Positions 15,982 through 25,680 of a DNA stretch of 36,205 nt are shown one piece after another. The DNA comes from Clostridia bacterium (GTDB taxonomy: Bacteria; Bacillota; Clostridia; Peptostreptococcales; JAAYPU01). The translations under genes and the position numbers were made by a program. How positions within the stretch are numbered: position 1 is the stretch's first letter; the number at the start of each line of letters is the position of its first letter. The notes below the pieces were generated by a model. That model saw nothing but the letters and a program-made list of their open reading frames with translations, did not search any database and had not been told where the DNA came from. Location of the stretch: the NCBI GenBank assembly GCA_016278615.1, contig JADQBM010000006.1, positions 1 to 36,205 on the forward strand. Direction: 5' to 3'.

Positions 15982-16962
15982 ATGAAAATCTTATTAATAG
16001 GCTTGATTTTTTTCTCTTGCTATTTGAATATATATTTATTATTTTCTTTTGTTCTCAATCGACCAAAGACCATTGATCGTGTTCATATATATACCCAATC
16101 TAATCATATGAAAAAAGTATCTGTTTCAAAGAAACAAAAGGGTATTTCTGTCCTGCAATTTTCAAAGATCATATCGTTGTTTGGTAAAGCGGTTATCAAA
16201 CTAAACTTCATGTCAAAATTAAAAGACAACCATCAAAAAGAACTCATTAAGGCGGCAATTCCTTTGAAGGGTGAAGAATTTATTGTTATCCAGATCATGT
16301 TGAGTTTTCTTTGTGCTTTCATAGCTTTTCAAATTTTTGACACATTAATTGCGGGATTTTTCTTTGGAATCTTAGGAATTGCTGTTCCGGAAATAGTTGT
16401 GAAGCATAAAAAAAACAAGCGATTAAAACAGTTTAACGATCAGTTAGGGGATACAGTGGTGATGATTTCTAACTCTTTAAAGGTTGGTCATAGTTTTTTG
16501 CAGGCAATTGATACAGCTTCCAAGGAAATGCCAGAGCCCATTTCAAAAGAATTAGGAAAACTTGTTCATGAAATGAAACTGGGGGTATCCTCGGAAGCAG
16601 CATTTGACAATCTCTTAAAGAGAGTAGAAAGTGATGACTTAAGCCTTATGATTACTGCCGTCAATATTCAAAGGCAGACCGGAGGAAATTTAGCAGAAAT
16701 ATTGGATATTATTTCGAAAACCATTCGGGAACGAATCAAAATGAAGGGCGAGATAAAAACACTGACAGCACAAGGTAAATTATCTGGTATTATTGTTTCA
16801 GCGCTTCCGATTCTTATTGCTATTCCTCTCACTTTAATGGATCCTGAATACCTTAAGCCTTTATATACCACCAAACTGGGGATTGTTCTCCTTTGCATAG
16901 CTGTATTCAATGAAATAGTAGGATATTTAATCATCAATAAAATCGTCAAAATTGATTTTTAG
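15982..16962 (+). CDS. tadB: Tad pilus inner-membrane platform protein TadB
   Basis: 326 residues: an N-terminal membrane segment (about 1-22), two further segments (about 105-140), a T2SSF/GspF-type cytoplasmic domain (about 150-280) with QLGDTVVMISNSLKVGHSFLQAI and NIQRQTGGNLAEILD, and two C-terminal membrane segments (about 265-320). With TadC it forms the platform driven by CpaF. ATG 15982 follows GGAGG. tadC begins 9 bases after its stop codon. Confidence 0.92.
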   Translation: MKILLIGLIFFSCYLNIYLLFSFVLNRPKTIDRVHIYTQSNHMKKVSVSKKQKGISVLQFSKIISLFGKAVIKLNFMSKLKDNHQKELIKAAIPLKGEEFIVIQIMLSFLCAFIAFQIFDTLIAGFFFGILGIAVPEIVVKHKKNKRLKQFNDQLGDTVVMISNSLKVGHSFLQAIDTASKEMPEPISKELGKLVHEMKLGVSSEAAFDNLLKRVESDDLSLMITAVNIQRQTGGNLAEILDIISKTIRERIKMKGEIKTLTAQGKLSGIIVSALPILIAIPLTLMDPEYLKPLYTTKLGIVLLCIAVFNEIVGYLIINKIVKIDF

Positions 16963-16971
16963 GAGGCCAAT

Positions 16972-17892
16972 ATGTTATATATTTTGTCTGCCTTAGTTTT
17001 CATCATTATATTTACGTTATGGTATCTTTTGATGAGTTTTTTTTATAAAGACAGGATTCAAATCCTATCAAGGATAAACCAGATTATTCAATCAGGGATA
17101 CAAAAAGAATTGTCTGAATTAGACACACCATTTAGACAGAGAATAATCGTTCCTTTTATCAGAGCAATAGAGAAATTCATCACGAAAATAACCCCTAACG
17201 TAATGAAAAACAAAATAGAACAATACCTCCTAATGGCAGGAAAGCCGATTCATCCTTATGCAGATCGCTGGTTGCTATTTAAAATTGCCTTCGGTTTTAT
17301 TCTTCCCATAGTCCTTTTTGTTTTCATATTTTACAATGGTATTTACTTGAATCATTCTACAGTTATAATAATGGTCTTATTGGCTGTAATGCTTTTTTGT
17401 TTACCTGAACTTTATCTTATGCAATTGGCAAGGAAAAGAAAAAAGGAAATAGAAAAAACCCTCCCAGATGTTTTAGATTTATTAACTGTTAGTGTTGAGG
17501 CAGGGTTATCATTTGATAGTGCCGTCAACAAACTTTCTGAAAAAATGTCAGGTGTCATATCAGAAGAATTTGGTCGAGCTTTACATGAAATAAGAATTGG
17601 CAAAAAAAGAAAAGAAGCATTGATAAGTATAAGCAAACGATGCAATGTTTCAGATTTGTCTATATTTATCAGTTCGTTGATTCAGGCAGATGAACTGGGG
17701 ATTGGCATTGCAAAAATCTTAAAAGTTCAATCTGAACAAATGAGAGAAAAAAGACGCCAACGCGCGCAGGAACAAGCCATGAAGGCACCTGTAAAAATTC
17801 TTTTTCCTTTGGTGTTTTTCATTTTTCCAACGATATTTGTTATTATCTTAGGACCAGCCATTATTAAATTTACACAACTAATGGGTAAATAA
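16972..17892 (+). CDS. tadC: Tad pilus inner-membrane platform protein TadC
   Basis: 306 residues, paralogous to TadB: membrane segment at 1-20, pair at about 100-145, T2SSF domain (about 155-280) with the typical LPDVLDLLTVSVEAGLSFDSAV and LIQADELGIGIAKILKVQSEQMR, and a final membrane segment (about 280-300). Start ATG 16972 has AGGAGG just upstream. Gap to the DUF192 gene is 15 bases. Confidence 0.92.
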   Translation: MLYILSALVFIIIFTLWYLLMSFFYKDRIQILSRINQIIQSGIQKELSELDTPFRQRIIVPFIRAIEKFITKITPNVMKNKIEQYLLMAGKPIHPYADRWLLFKIAFGFILPIVLFVFIFYNGIYLNHSTVIIMVLLAVMLFCLPELYLMQLARKRKKEIEKTLPDVLDLLTVSVEAGLSFDSAVNKLSEKMSGVISEEFGRALHEIRIGKKRKEALISISKRCNVSDLSIFISSLIQADELGIGIAKILKVQSEQMREKRRQRAQEQAMKAPVKILFPLVFFIFPTIFVIILGPAIIKFTQLMGK

Positions 17893-17907
17893 AAAAGGAA
17901 ATCAAAT

Positions 17908-18255
17908 ATGAAAAATGTCATCATTACAAATCAAGATAAGGAACCCCTTTTTACAAAAGCTCAAATGACAACACGTTTTTTTGAGAGACTTGTTGGTTTA
18001 ATGGGAAAAAATAACATAGAAGAAGAAAGCGCTTTGTGTATAAAACCCTGTAACAGTATTCACATGTTTTTTATGAGGTTTTCAATAGATGTTGTTTTTT
18101 TGGATGCTGAAGGAAGTGCTATCTGGTTAATTGAGCATATGAAACCTTGGCAAATAAGCAAAATCGTTAAAAAATCAACATGTGTTATAGAAATGCCCTG
18201 TGGTGCCATAAAGAAAAAAAAGATTAAATTATATGATAAAATTGAAGTTGTATAA
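17908..18255 (+). CDS. DUF192 family protein
   Basis: 115 residues, nearly entirely a DUF192 domain, with the family hallmarks RFFERLVGLMGK (near 24-35), CNSIHMFFMRFSIDVVFLD (near 49-67) and CGAIKKKKIKLYDKIE at the end. No signal peptide, unlike many DUF192 proteins. Function of the family is unknown; its genes are often found beside Tad genes in Gram-positive bacteria, and here it ends the pilus operon, 15 bases after tadC. It is followed by a strong terminator, so it is very likely cotranscribed with the Tad genes. AAAGGAAATC precedes ATG 17908. Confidence 0.88.
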   Translation: MKNVIITNQDKEPLFTKAQMTTRFFERLVGLMGKNNIEEESALCIKPCNSIHMFFMRFSIDVVFLDAEGSAIWLIEHMKPWQISKIVKKSTCVIEMPCGAIKKKKIKLYDKIEVV

Positions 18256-18281
18256 AGTACTGATAATCCTCCTATATCCTA

Positions 18282-18322
18282 AACGATTAAATTCAATTCT
18301 ATGAATTTAATCGTTTTTTTTT
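18282..18322 (+). terminator. Strong terminator closing the Tad/Flp operon
   Basis: Perfect 14-bp stem AACGATTAAATTCA/TGAATTTAATCGTT, 6-base loop, and a T-run of about nine. One of the strongest terminators in the window and the natural 3' end of the 8-kb operon that begins at about 10010. Confidence 0.93.
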
Positions 18323-18450
18323 AGAAAAAGAGCAGAAATTTCCAATAATAAGAATAAATAATTCTTGAAAGCGCATATTTAAGAATGTCTAATAGAAGAG
18401 TTGATTTTATTATATATAAAAAATTAACTTAATATAAATATATATTTGAC

Positions 18451-18478
18451 TTACAATTTGATATAATTGAGTTATAAT
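18451..18478 (+). promoter_or_regulatory. Promoter of the activase gene
   Basis: TTACAA, a 16-base gap and TATAAT place a start near 18485, about 22 bases before the start codon. The region is very AT-rich and has other TATAAT boxes (18462), so the -35 assignment is tentative. Nothing else is seen in 18323-18450. Confidence 0.5.
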
Positions 18479-18506
18479 GATATAAAATTCTTCTCGCGGA
18501 GTGAAC

Positions 18507-21500
18507 ATGATGAATCAAAAAATATTAAGATTAGGTGTTGATATTGGATCAACTACTATAAAGACTGTATTGTTAAATGAAAGAAATCATATTATTTATA
18601 GCAGTTATGATCGACATATGTCTAACATCTGGAAAAAGACAACTTCTGTGATTAACGATGTCTATTTGAAATTTCCCAATAGTCAAGTTTGTGTTGCCAT
18701 AACAGGCTCAAGTGGATTGGGAATCTCTCAAAGTCTGGATTTGCCCTTTGAACAAGAAGTTATCGCATGTAGCAAAGCAGTAGAAGCTTTTATTCCCGAA
18801 ACAGATGTTGCTATCGAGCTTGGTGGAGAAGATGCCAAGATTACGTTTTACGGCAGTACCATTGAACAAAGAATGAATGGAACATGTGCAGGGGGAACAG
18901 GTGCTTTTATCGACCAGATGGCAGTTCTCCTTAAAACAGACGCTCTGGGTTTAAATGAATTGGCCAACCAGAACTCAACACTTTATCCAATCGCTGCGCG
19001 ATGTGGTGTCTTCGCTAAAACAGATATTCAACCTTTGTTGAATGAAGGTGCAAGAAAAGAAGATATTGCTGCATCCATATTTCAATCAGTGGTTAATCAA
19101 ACCATAGGTGGACTTGCTTGTGGACGCACCATCAAAGGAAACATTGCTTTTTTAGGAGGCCCGTTGTTCTTTTTGCCGGAATTGAGAAAGCGTTTTATAG
19201 AAACTTTGCATATGAAAGAAGAAGAAATTATTTTTCCAGAAAATGCACACTATTATGTCGCAATGGGAGCGGCACTTCTTTCGGAAAAAAATTCCCCCAT
19301 GGCTTTAACAGAACTTAACAGTCTTATTAAAAACGTCCCTAAAAACGCAACTTCTGATATAAAATATTTAGACTCGTTGTTTAATAATCAAGAAGAATTT
19401 GAAGAATTTACTCAACGACATAGTAAAAATGGCATAGAAAAAATAGATATATCACAGGCAAGTGGGGGTTGCTTCTTAGGTATTGATGCAGGTTCCACTA
19501 CCACAAAAGCGGCTTTGATAGATGAAAGTGGACGCTTGATGTATACCTTTTATAAGAATAATGAAGGAAAACCTTTAGAAGCGGCAAAGGAAATGCTTAA
19601 AGAACTGTATGCATTACTTCCAGATAAAGCGTTCATTGCACACTCAGCTGTTACCGGTTATGGAGAAGGATTGCTTAAAACGGCGCTTTCAATAGATATT
19701 GGTGAAATTGAGACCATGGCTCATTATAAAGCCGCCCAATTTTTTTTACCAGGGGTTGATTTTATACTGGACATTGGTGGGCAAGATATGAAGTGTATGA
19801 AAATAAAAGACAGTGTCATACACAACATCATGCTTAACGAAGCTTGTTCATCTGGATGCGGGTCTTTTATTGAGACCTTTGCAAAGTCTCTTGATATGGA
19901 AGTAGAGGAATTTGCTGAATCCGCCTATTTTGCAGAGTCACCCGTTGACTTGGGTACAAGATGTACCGTGTTTATGAATTCAAAGGTCAAGCAAGCACAA
20001 AAAGAAGGTGCTACCATTGGAGATATTTCTGCTGGTTTATCTTATTCTGTTGTAAAAAATGCTTTGTACAAGGTTATTAAAATGAGAAATTCTAAAGATG
20101 CAGGGGAAAAAGTCATTGTACAAGGTGGAACATTCTATAACAATGCTGTTCTTAGAGCCATAGAGAAGATACTGGGACGAGAAGTCATAAGACCTTCTAT
20201 TTCTGGAATAATGGGGGCCTTCGGAATTGCTTTGATTGCGAAAGAAAAGCATGTTACGGGAATGTCATCTGGGATCATTCTTTCAAAGGACATTGAAGCT
20301 TTTAATTCTCAGGTGCTTTTTTCTAGGTGTCATAGGTGTGAAAATAATTGTCAGCTCACCATTAACAAATTCAGTAATGGTAAAAGATTTACTACAGGTA
20401 ATCGATGTGAAAAAGGGGAAGGATTGGAACTTGCAGATAATCATATCCCTAATATGTTTGATTATAAATATAAAAAACTATTTGATTATCAACCCTTAAA
20501 AATTCCAAAGGAAAATAGAGGGATTATTGGAATTCCAAGAGTTTTAAATATGTATGAAAACTATCCGTTTTGGTTTACGGTTTTGACGAATTTGGGTTTT
20601 CAGGTTGTACTTTCTCCCTGTTCCTCTAAAAAGATTTATGAACTTGGAATAGAAAGTGTCTCATCAGATACCGCTTGCTACCCAGCTAAGCTTGTTCACG
20701 GACATATCAGATGGCTGATGAATCAAGGGATTAAAACCATATTTTATCCTTCTATTGTGCATGAAGTTCTTGAAGATAAAAATACCAACAACCATTTTAA
20801 CTGTCCTATTGTAGCTTCTTATCCTGAAGTCATAAAGAACAATATGGATGATTTATTTAAGAGTCATCAAGTAAAATTCATACATCCATTTTTGCCTTAT
20901 GATGATAAAAAAAGATTGGCCACAAGAATTTCTGAGGAATTTAAAGAATATCATGTGACTTTAAAAGAAGCAAAACAAGCAGTTAAGGCAGGGGATGAAG
21001 AGGATAAAAAGTTTAAGCAAGATATAAAAGATAAAGGAAAGGAATGGGTAGACCTTTTAAACAAGGAAAATAAAAAAGGGGTTATACTGGCCGGAAGACC
21101 CTATCATTTAGACCCTGAAATAAATCATGGAATCGCTAATATCCTTATGTCTTTTGGCATGGCAGTACTTACAGAGGATGCGGTTTCTCATTTAGGTCAT
21201 ACCCAAAGGCCTCTGAGAGTGCTTGACCAATGGATGTATCATACGAGACTTTATCAAGCGGCCTCTTTTGTTTCAAATGAAAAAAATCTTGAATTAATTC
21301 AGTTAAATTCTTTTGGATGTGGCCTTGATGCCATCACAACAGATCAGGTAGAAGAAATTTTGCTTAACAATAACAAACTTTATAATGTCATTAAAATAGA
21401 TGAAGGCAGTAATTTAGGTGCTGCTAAAATCAGAATTCGATCTCTGAAGGCAGCAATGGAAGAAAGAGAACAAAATCATATGGTGCCAGGCAAGAAAGAA

Positions 21501-22757
21501 AAAAGTTTTAAACGTGCTGAGTTTAAAAAATCAATGAAAAAAGAACACACCATCTTGTGCCCACAAATGTCGCCCATTCATTTTCAATTCTTAGAAGGTG
21601 CCATGAGAACGGAAGGGTATAATATAGTTGTATTACCAACGGTCAACAAGAGTGCAGTTGAAGAGGGCCTCAAACATGTGAACAATGATGCTTGTTATCC
21701 AACAATTGTTACTCTAGGGCAAATAATAGATGCATTGAAATCAGGAAAATATGATCTTGACAAAACCTCCGTTATTATTTCTCAAACCGGTGGTGGATGT
21801 CGGGCAAGTAATTATATTGCTTTGTTAAGAAAAGCATTAAAGGAAATTGGAATGCCACAAGTGCCTGTTATTTCAGCCAATATTGTTGGTCTTGAAAAAA
21901 ATGAAGGCTTCAAACTTAGTTATTCTTTGATTAAAAAAATCGTCATGGGCATTTTATATGGTGATTTGCTCATGAGAGTCGTTTATAAGATTAGGCCTTA
22001 TGAAAGAATCAAAGGAACAACAAATGCTCTTTACAATAAGTGGTCAGAGACGAGTTTGGATAATGTTAAAAACGGGAGTTTAAAAGAGTTCAAAGAAAAT
22101 ATAAAGAGTATCGTAAGAGAATTTGACAGTATTGAGATGGTGGAAAAAAACATACCAAAAGTTGGGGTTGTAGGGGAGATATTGGTTAAATACCATCCCA
22201 CTGCAAACAATGATGTTATCAACATTATTGAAAAAGAAGGTGGAGAAGCTGTAGTCCCTGATTTAATGGATTTTTTCCTTTATGGGATGCACAGCAAAGA
22301 GTTTAATTATGAAAAATTATCAGGGAAATGGAATACCATGTTTCTCAATAAAATAGTGATTGGTATTATTGAAAACTTAAGAGATGTTTTAAGAAATGCA
22401 CTTGAAGATAGCAAACATTTTGAACCGCCCATAACCATTAGAAAATTGGCTCAAAAAGCTCAATCCATCCTATCTCTTGGAAATCAATATGGCGAGGGTT
22501 GGCTTTTGACAGGGGAAATGGTAGAATTATTGGAAAGTGGCATATCCAATATTATTTGCTTACAGCCATTTGCTTGTCTGCCCAATCATGTGACGGGGAA
22601 AGGTATGATGAAGGTGCTTCGAAAAAGATACGAATATGCCAATATTGTAGCGGTTGATTATGATCCTGGTGTAAGTGAAGTCAACCAATTAAACAGAATA
22701 AAACTCATGATGTCTACAGCTTATAAAAATATAAATAATAAAAAAAATTGCGTATAA
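18507..22757 (+). CDS. Large 2-hydroxyacyl-CoA dehydratase activase-type protein (BadF/BadG/HgdC ATPases fused to DUF2229 and HgdB-like regions)
   Basis: About 1416 residues. Two ASKHA-type activase domains in tandem (about 8-265 and 322-590), each with a VDIGSTT or IDAGSTTTK phosphate loop. The 4Fe-4S ligands of the HgdC family are present in both: C127 in NGTCAGGTG and C166 in AARCGVF; then C447 in NEACSSGCG and C486 in TRCTVF. Both pairs are 39 residues apart. Next come a Cys cluster CHRCENNC and GNRC (about 610-636), a DUF2229 region and a large HgdB-like region (for example [17 protein letters not shown] near 1100). HgdC-type proteins reduce a dehydratase by ATP-driven electron transfer; the partner and substrate of these giant fusions are unknown. 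GGAG lies 5 bases before ATG 18507 (18510 also possible). No dehydratase subunit is encoded nearby. Confidence 0.88.
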   Translation: MMNQKILRLGVDIGSTTIKTVLLNERNHIIYSSYDRHMSNIWKKTTSVINDVYLKFPNSQVCVAITGSSGLGISQSLDLPFEQEVIACSKAVEAFIPETDVAIELGGEDAKITFYGSTIEQRMNGTCAGGTGAFIDQMAVLLKTDALGLNELANQNSTLYPIAARCGVFAKTDIQPLLNEGARKEDIAASIFQSVVNQTIGGLACGRTIKGNIAFLGGPLFFLPELRKRFIETLHMKEEEIIFPENAHYYVAMGAALLSEKNSPMALTELNSLIKNVPKNATSDIKYLDSLFNNQEEFEEFTQRHSKNGIEKIDISQASGGCFLGIDAGSTTTKAALIDESGRLMYTFYKNNEGKPLEAAKEMLKELYALLPDKAFIAHSAVTGYGEGLLKTALSIDIGEIETMAHYKAAQFFLPGVDFILDIGGQDMKCMKIKDSVIHNIMLNEACSSGCGSFIETFAKSLDMEVEEFAESAYFAESPVDLGTRCTVFMNSKVKQAQKEGATIGDISAGLSYSVVKNALYKVIKMRNSKDAGEKVIVQGGTFYNNAVLRAIEKILGREVIRPSISGIMGAFGIALIAKEKHVTGMSSGIILSKDIEAFNSQVLFSRCHRCENNCQLTINKFSNGKRFTTGNRCEKGEGLELADNHIPNMFDYKYKKLFDYQPLKIPKENRGIIGIPRVLNMYENYPFWFTVLTNLGFQVVLSPCSSKKIYELGIESVSSDTACYPAKLVHGHIRWLMNQGIKTIFYPSIVHEVLEDKNTNNHFNCPIVASYPEVIKNNMDDLFKSHQVKFIHPFLPYDDKKRLATRISEEFKEYHVTLKEAKQAVKAGDEEDKKFKQDIKDKGKEWVDLLNKENKKGVILAGRPYHLDPEINHGIANILMSFGMAVLTEDAVSHLGHTQRPLRVLDQWMYHTRLYQAASFVSNEKNLELIQLNSFGCGLDAITTDQVEEILLNNNKLYNVIKIDEGSNLGAAKIRIRSLKAAMEEREQNHMVPGKKEKSFKRAEFKKSMKKEHTILCPQMSPIHFQFLEGAMRTEGYNIVVLPTVNKSAVEEGLKHVNNDACYPTIVTLGQIIDALKSGKYDLDKTSVIISQTGGGCRASNYIALLRKALKEIGMPQVPVISANIVGLEKNEGFKLSYSLIKKIVMGILYGDLLMRVVYKIRPYERIKGTTNALYNKWSETSLDNVKNGSLKEFKENIKSIVREFDSIEMVEKNIPKVGVVGEILVKYHPTANNDVINIIEKEGGEAVVPDLMDFFLYGMHSKEFNYEKLSGKWNTMFLNKIVIGIIENLRDVLRNALEDSKHFEPPITIRKLAQKAQSILSLGNQYGEGWLLTGEMVELLESGISNIICLQPFACLPNHVTGKGMMKVLRKRYEYANIVAVDYDPGVSEVNQLNRIKLMMSTAYKNINNKKNCV

Positions 22758-22777
22758 GATCCAGAAAGGAGAAACAA

Positions 22778-23047
22778 ATGAGAGCAGTTATTACTGTAAT
22801 AGGAAAAGACAAAATAGGAATTATTGCAGGTGTTACAACAATACTTGCTGATAACCAAATTAACATATTGGATATCAGCCAAACCATTTTACAGGATTTT
22901 TTCACTATGGTCATGATAGTCGATACAGAAAAATGTCAGATGAAATTTGAGGACCTTCAAAATCGATTAAGAGCTAAAGGTGAAGAGATAGGTTTATCCA
23001 TTAGAATTCAACATGAAGACATTTTTAATTCTATGCATAATATTTAA
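22778..23047 (+). CDS. ACT-domain protein (UPF0237)
   Basis: 89 residues forming a single ACT domain: [26 protein letters not shown], then a central strand [19 protein letters not shown] and the final helix and strand. ACT domains bind small ligands such as amino acids and usually regulate. The family is nearly always encoded directly before a DUF711/PFL protein, as here (gap 14 bases). AAAGGAG precedes ATG 22778 by 6 bases; the open frame extends to 22748 but without a site. No DNA-binding part, so it probably acts on the neighbour or binds it (inferred). Confidence 0.92.
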   Translation: MRAVITVIGKDKIGIIAGVTTILADNQINILDISQTILQDFFTMVMIVDTEKCQMKFEDLQNRLRAKGEEIGLSIRIQHEDIFNSMHNI

Positions 23048-23061
23048 TCGGAGGTCATTAT

Positions 23062-24420
23062 ATGTTTAACTATAATTATATTATGGAAACCATTTCTATG
23101 ATAGAAAAAGAAAGTTTAGATATTCGAACCATTACCATGGGCATCTCACTTTTAGACTGTATCAGTGATGATGGTCAGGTGTGTCGGAATAGAATATATG
23201 AAAAAATAACAAGAAAAGCAGAAAAACTAGTAGCAACAGGTGACCTTATTGAAAAAGAATATGGTATTCCCATTATAAATAAAAGAATATCGGTAACGCC
23301 TATTTCGCTTATTGCCCAAGCTTGCAAAGACACCGATTATGTAAAATTTGCAGAAATCTTAGACAAGGCTGCCATTACTGTAGGTGTGAATTTCATCGGA
23401 GGGTTTTCTTCCTTGGTTCATAAAGGATACACAAAAGGGGATGAAATTCTAATAAGGTCCATTCCTGAAGCTTTAAATGTAACAGAACGAGTTTGTTCTT
23501 CCGTTAACATAGGAAGTACTAAAACAGGTATCAATATGGATGCTGTAAAGCAGATGGGGACAATCATCTCTGAAACAGCCAGGTTAACAGCTGATCGAGA
23601 TGGCCTTGGTTGTGCCAAGCTTGTGGTTTTTGCAAATGCAGTTGAAGATAATCCTTTTATGGCAGGTGCCTTTCATGGTATTGGTGAACCGGATTCGGTT
23701 ATTAATGTTGGCGTAAGTGGTCCGGGAGTGGTTAAAGTAGCTTTAGAATCTTGTAAAGGCGAACCCTTTGATGTGGTTTCAGATACAATTAAGAAAACAG
23801 CCTTTAAAATCACCCGTATGGGACAACTTGTAGCTGCAGAAGCTTCTAAAAGGCTGGATGTTCCATTTGGAATTGTTGATTTATCCCTTGCCCCAACGCC
23901 TGCTGTTGGGGATAGTATTGCTCGAATTCTCGAAGAGATGGGACTTGAAGCCTGTGGGGCACCAGGGACTACAGCAGCCTTGGCACTTCTAAATGATGCG
24001 GTAAAAAAAGGTGGTGTAATGGCTTCTTCTCATGTTGGCGGTTTAAGTGGTGCTTTTATTCCAATTAGTGAAGATGAAGGGATGATAAATGCAGTAAAAA
24101 TTGGGGCGCTTAACATCGAAAAGCTTGAAGCAATGACTTGTGTCTGTTCAGTAGGGTTGGATATGATCGCTATTCCTGGCAAAACGCCACCAGAAACCAT
24201 TTCAGCAATTATTGCAGATGAAGCGGCAATTGGTGTGATAAACAATAAAACCACAGCAGTGCGTATCATTCCTGTATTTGGAAAAGACGTAGGAGATGAA
24301 GTGGTCTTTGGAGGGCTCTTAGGAAATGCACCTGTTATGGCCGTTAATCCTTTTTCAAGCAAATTGTTTATCGAAAGAGGTGGCAGGATTCCTGCTCCTA
24401 TTCATAGTATGAAGAATTAG
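23062..24420 (+). CDS. PFL family protein (UPF0210/DUF711)
   Basis: 452 residues, full length for DUF711. The fold is related to pyruvate formate lyase-like 10-stranded barrels, but no glycyl-radical motif is seen. Typical segments: [23 protein letters not shown] at the N-terminus, [33 protein letters not shown] near 178-210 (in blocks), and the C-terminal [33 protein letters not shown] region. Catalytic function has not been assigned for the family. GGAGG lies 6-7 bases before ATG 23062. It forms an operon with the ACT gene, possibly together with the activase gene ending 20 bases before the ACT start, and is followed by a terminator. Confidence 0.92.
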   Translation: MFNYNYIMETISMIEKESLDIRTITMGISLLDCISDDGQVCRNRIYEKITRKAEKLVATGDLIEKEYGIPIINKRISVTPISLIAQACKDTDYVKFAEILDKAAITVGVNFIGGFSSLVHKGYTKGDEILIRSIPEALNVTERVCSSVNIGSTKTGINMDAVKQMGTIISETARLTADRDGLGCAKLVVFANAVEDNPFMAGAFHGIGEPDSVINVGVSGPGVVKVALESCKGEPFDVVSDTIKKTAFKITRMGQLVAAEASKRLDVPFGIVDLSLAPTPAVGDSIARILEEMGLEACGAPGTTAALALLNDAVKKGGVMASSHVGGLSGAFIPISEDEGMINAVKIGALNIEKLEAMTCVCSVGLDMIAIPGKTPPETISAIIADEAAIGVINNKTTAVRIIPVFGKDVGDEVVFGGLLGNAPVMAVNPFSSKLFIERGGRIPAPIHSMKN

Positions 24421-24422
24421 AT

Positions 24423-24575
24423 ACAGGTGATAGGTTACAGAGAACAGAAAAAATAGAGAATATAAAACGTTCTCTATTTTTTTCTACATCATGAAGATTT
24501 TATGAAACAAAATCGGCCATAACTGTTATCTATTATCTGTTATCTATTATCTCTACTTCATCCTGTCACCTATAT
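24423..24575. repeat. Intergenic element B: inverted 7-bp-period arrays around terminator and conserved hairpin
   Basis: Starts two bases after the PFL stop codon. Left array: ACAGGTG, ATAGGTT, ACAGAGA, ACAGAAA (24423-24450). Then a terminator hairpin (24451-24484), a second hairpin AAGATTTT-AT-GAAACAAAATC (24494-24514) that is almost identical to 89-109, the linker TAACTGT, and the right array TATCTAT, TATCTGT, TATCTAT, TATCTCT (24527-24554) ending with CCTGTCACCTAT (24562-24573), roughly the complement of the left array. A palindromic, about 150-bp element. Confidence 0.75.
24451..24484 (+). terminator. Terminator after the PFL gene
   Basis: AAATAGAGAA/TTCTCTATTT, a perfect 10-bp stem with a 9-base loop, followed by a T-run. 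It is also the central hairpin of repeat element B. Confidence 0.88.
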
Positions 24576-24578
24576 TAG

Positions 24579-24607
24579 TTGTTAAGTAATGGCATTTACG
24601 GTATAAT
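24579..24607 (+). promoter_or_regulatory. Promoter of yebC
   Basis: TTGTTA, a 17-base gap and a perfect TATAAT, with the start near 24614, about 27 bases before the ATG. Confidence 0.75.
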
Positions 24608-24640
24608 GGTATTATTAAATGGAAATTAAGGAGTGGTTAA

Positions 24641-25372
24641 ATGGGTAGACATGGCACTATTGCAGGTAGGAAAGAAAAACAGGATGCAAAAAGAGGACAA
24701 ATTTTTACAAAGTATGCAAGACAAATTACCGTCGCTGCCAAGTCAGGTGGAGATCCGGATTATAATATTACTTTAAAACATGCTATTGAAAAAGCAAAAT
24801 CAATCAATATGCCCAATGATAATATTACAAGAGCCATAAAAAAAGGCACAGGTGAACTTGAAGGCGAAACATATGAAGCCCATAACTATGAAGGATATGG
24901 ACCAGGTGGTGTCGCTATTATTGTAGATACTCTTACAGATAATAAGAATAGAACCAGTAGCCAGATGAAGCATTATTTCGATAGACATAACGGCAATCTT
25001 GGAGTTCCTGGCTGTGTTAATTATATGTTTGAAAGGAAAGGATACTTTCTAATAGAAAAAACTGAAAATATTAGTGAGGAATCTCTTATGGAAGCAGCCC
25101 TTGAAGCAGGTATGGAAGATATGACCACCAATGATGACAGTTATGAGATTTATACTACTACTGAGGACTATGAAAATGTTAAAACAGCATTGGAAGAAGC
25201 CGGATTCGAATTTATTGAATCCGATGTGGAACTCATTCCTACCATTACAACCGCCACATCCTCTGAAGGCGAGCTGAAAACCTTAACAAAGCTTATAGAT
25301 GCCTTAGATGAGAATGATGACGTTCAAAAGGTCTATCACAACTGTGCGGATGATTTGTATGAGGCAGAGTAG
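24641..25372 (+). CDS. yebC: YebC/PmpR family protein
   Basis: 243 residues, full length. The N-terminal hallmark GRHGTIAGRKEKQDAKRG is followed by IFTKYARQITVAAKSGG, NMPNDNITRAIKKGTGE and YEGYGPGGVAIIVDTLTDNKNRT. Proteins of this family were annotated as transcriptional regulators and have more recently been linked to translation, resolving ribosome stalling at difficult peptide sequences; which applies here cannot be told. AAGGAG lies 8 bases before ATG 24641. It is a single-gene unit with its own promoter. Confidence 0.96.
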   Translation: MGRHGTIAGRKEKQDAKRGQIFTKYARQITVAAKSGGDPDYNITLKHAIEKAKSINMPNDNITRAIKKGTGELEGETYEAHNYEGYGPGGVAIIVDTLTDNKNRTSSQMKHYFDRHNGNLGVPGCVNYMFERKGYFLIEKTENISEESLMEAALEAGMEDMTTNDDSYEIYTTTEDYENVKTALEEAGFEFIESDVELIPTITTATSSEGELKTLTKLIDALDENDDVQKVYHNCADDLYEAE

Positions 25373-25468
25373 GCGCCATTAAAAAAATTATTAAATTTAT
25401 TGTATGAAAATACCTATGTTTCTGTAATTTTCAATATAGACTTTTTTTATAAATATGTTATTATCGTA

Positions 25469-25474
25469 TATAAT
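25469..25474 (+). promoter_or_regulatory. -10 box of the 6S RNA gene
   Basis: Perfect TATAAT about 15-20 bases before the predicted RNA. I find no convincing -35 hexamer at the right distance. The remaining 25373-25468 is AT-rich and shows nothing else. Confidence 0.5.
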
Positions 25475-25489
25475 AAGAGTATAAGTTAT

Positions 25490-25675
25490 ATGTTCCTGGG
25501 ATGTTTGTTTAAGGTTATTTAATTCAACCTACAGTTTGCATTCGGAAGTTCGGGTTTTTTCATGTATGGCATGCCTCCTTTGAGTGGAAGTCAGAAATGA
25601 AAAGCAGAACATCCACCTAATTTTGTTAGGGTGTGAATTGGTTAACCTAACGGCATTCCGGGTATTATTGTTTTT
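25490..25675 (+). ncRNA. ssrS: 6S RNA (probable)
   Basis: A 180-190-nt RNA with the 6S layout: the ends pair (CCTGGGATG 25495-25503 with CATTCCGGG 25654-25662, with two wobble pairs), the GCATTCGG and GTTCGGGTTTTTTC segments, the ACATCCACCT strand opposing AGGGTGTG, and a large central asymmetrical bubble are expected for clostridial 6S. It is followed by a T-rich stretch. 6S RNA binds the housekeeping RNA polymerase and mimics an open promoter. Boundaries are estimated to about 5 bases; identification rests on remembered family features, so a covariance search is needed to be certain. Confidence 0.75.
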
Positions 25676-25680
25676 TGAGC

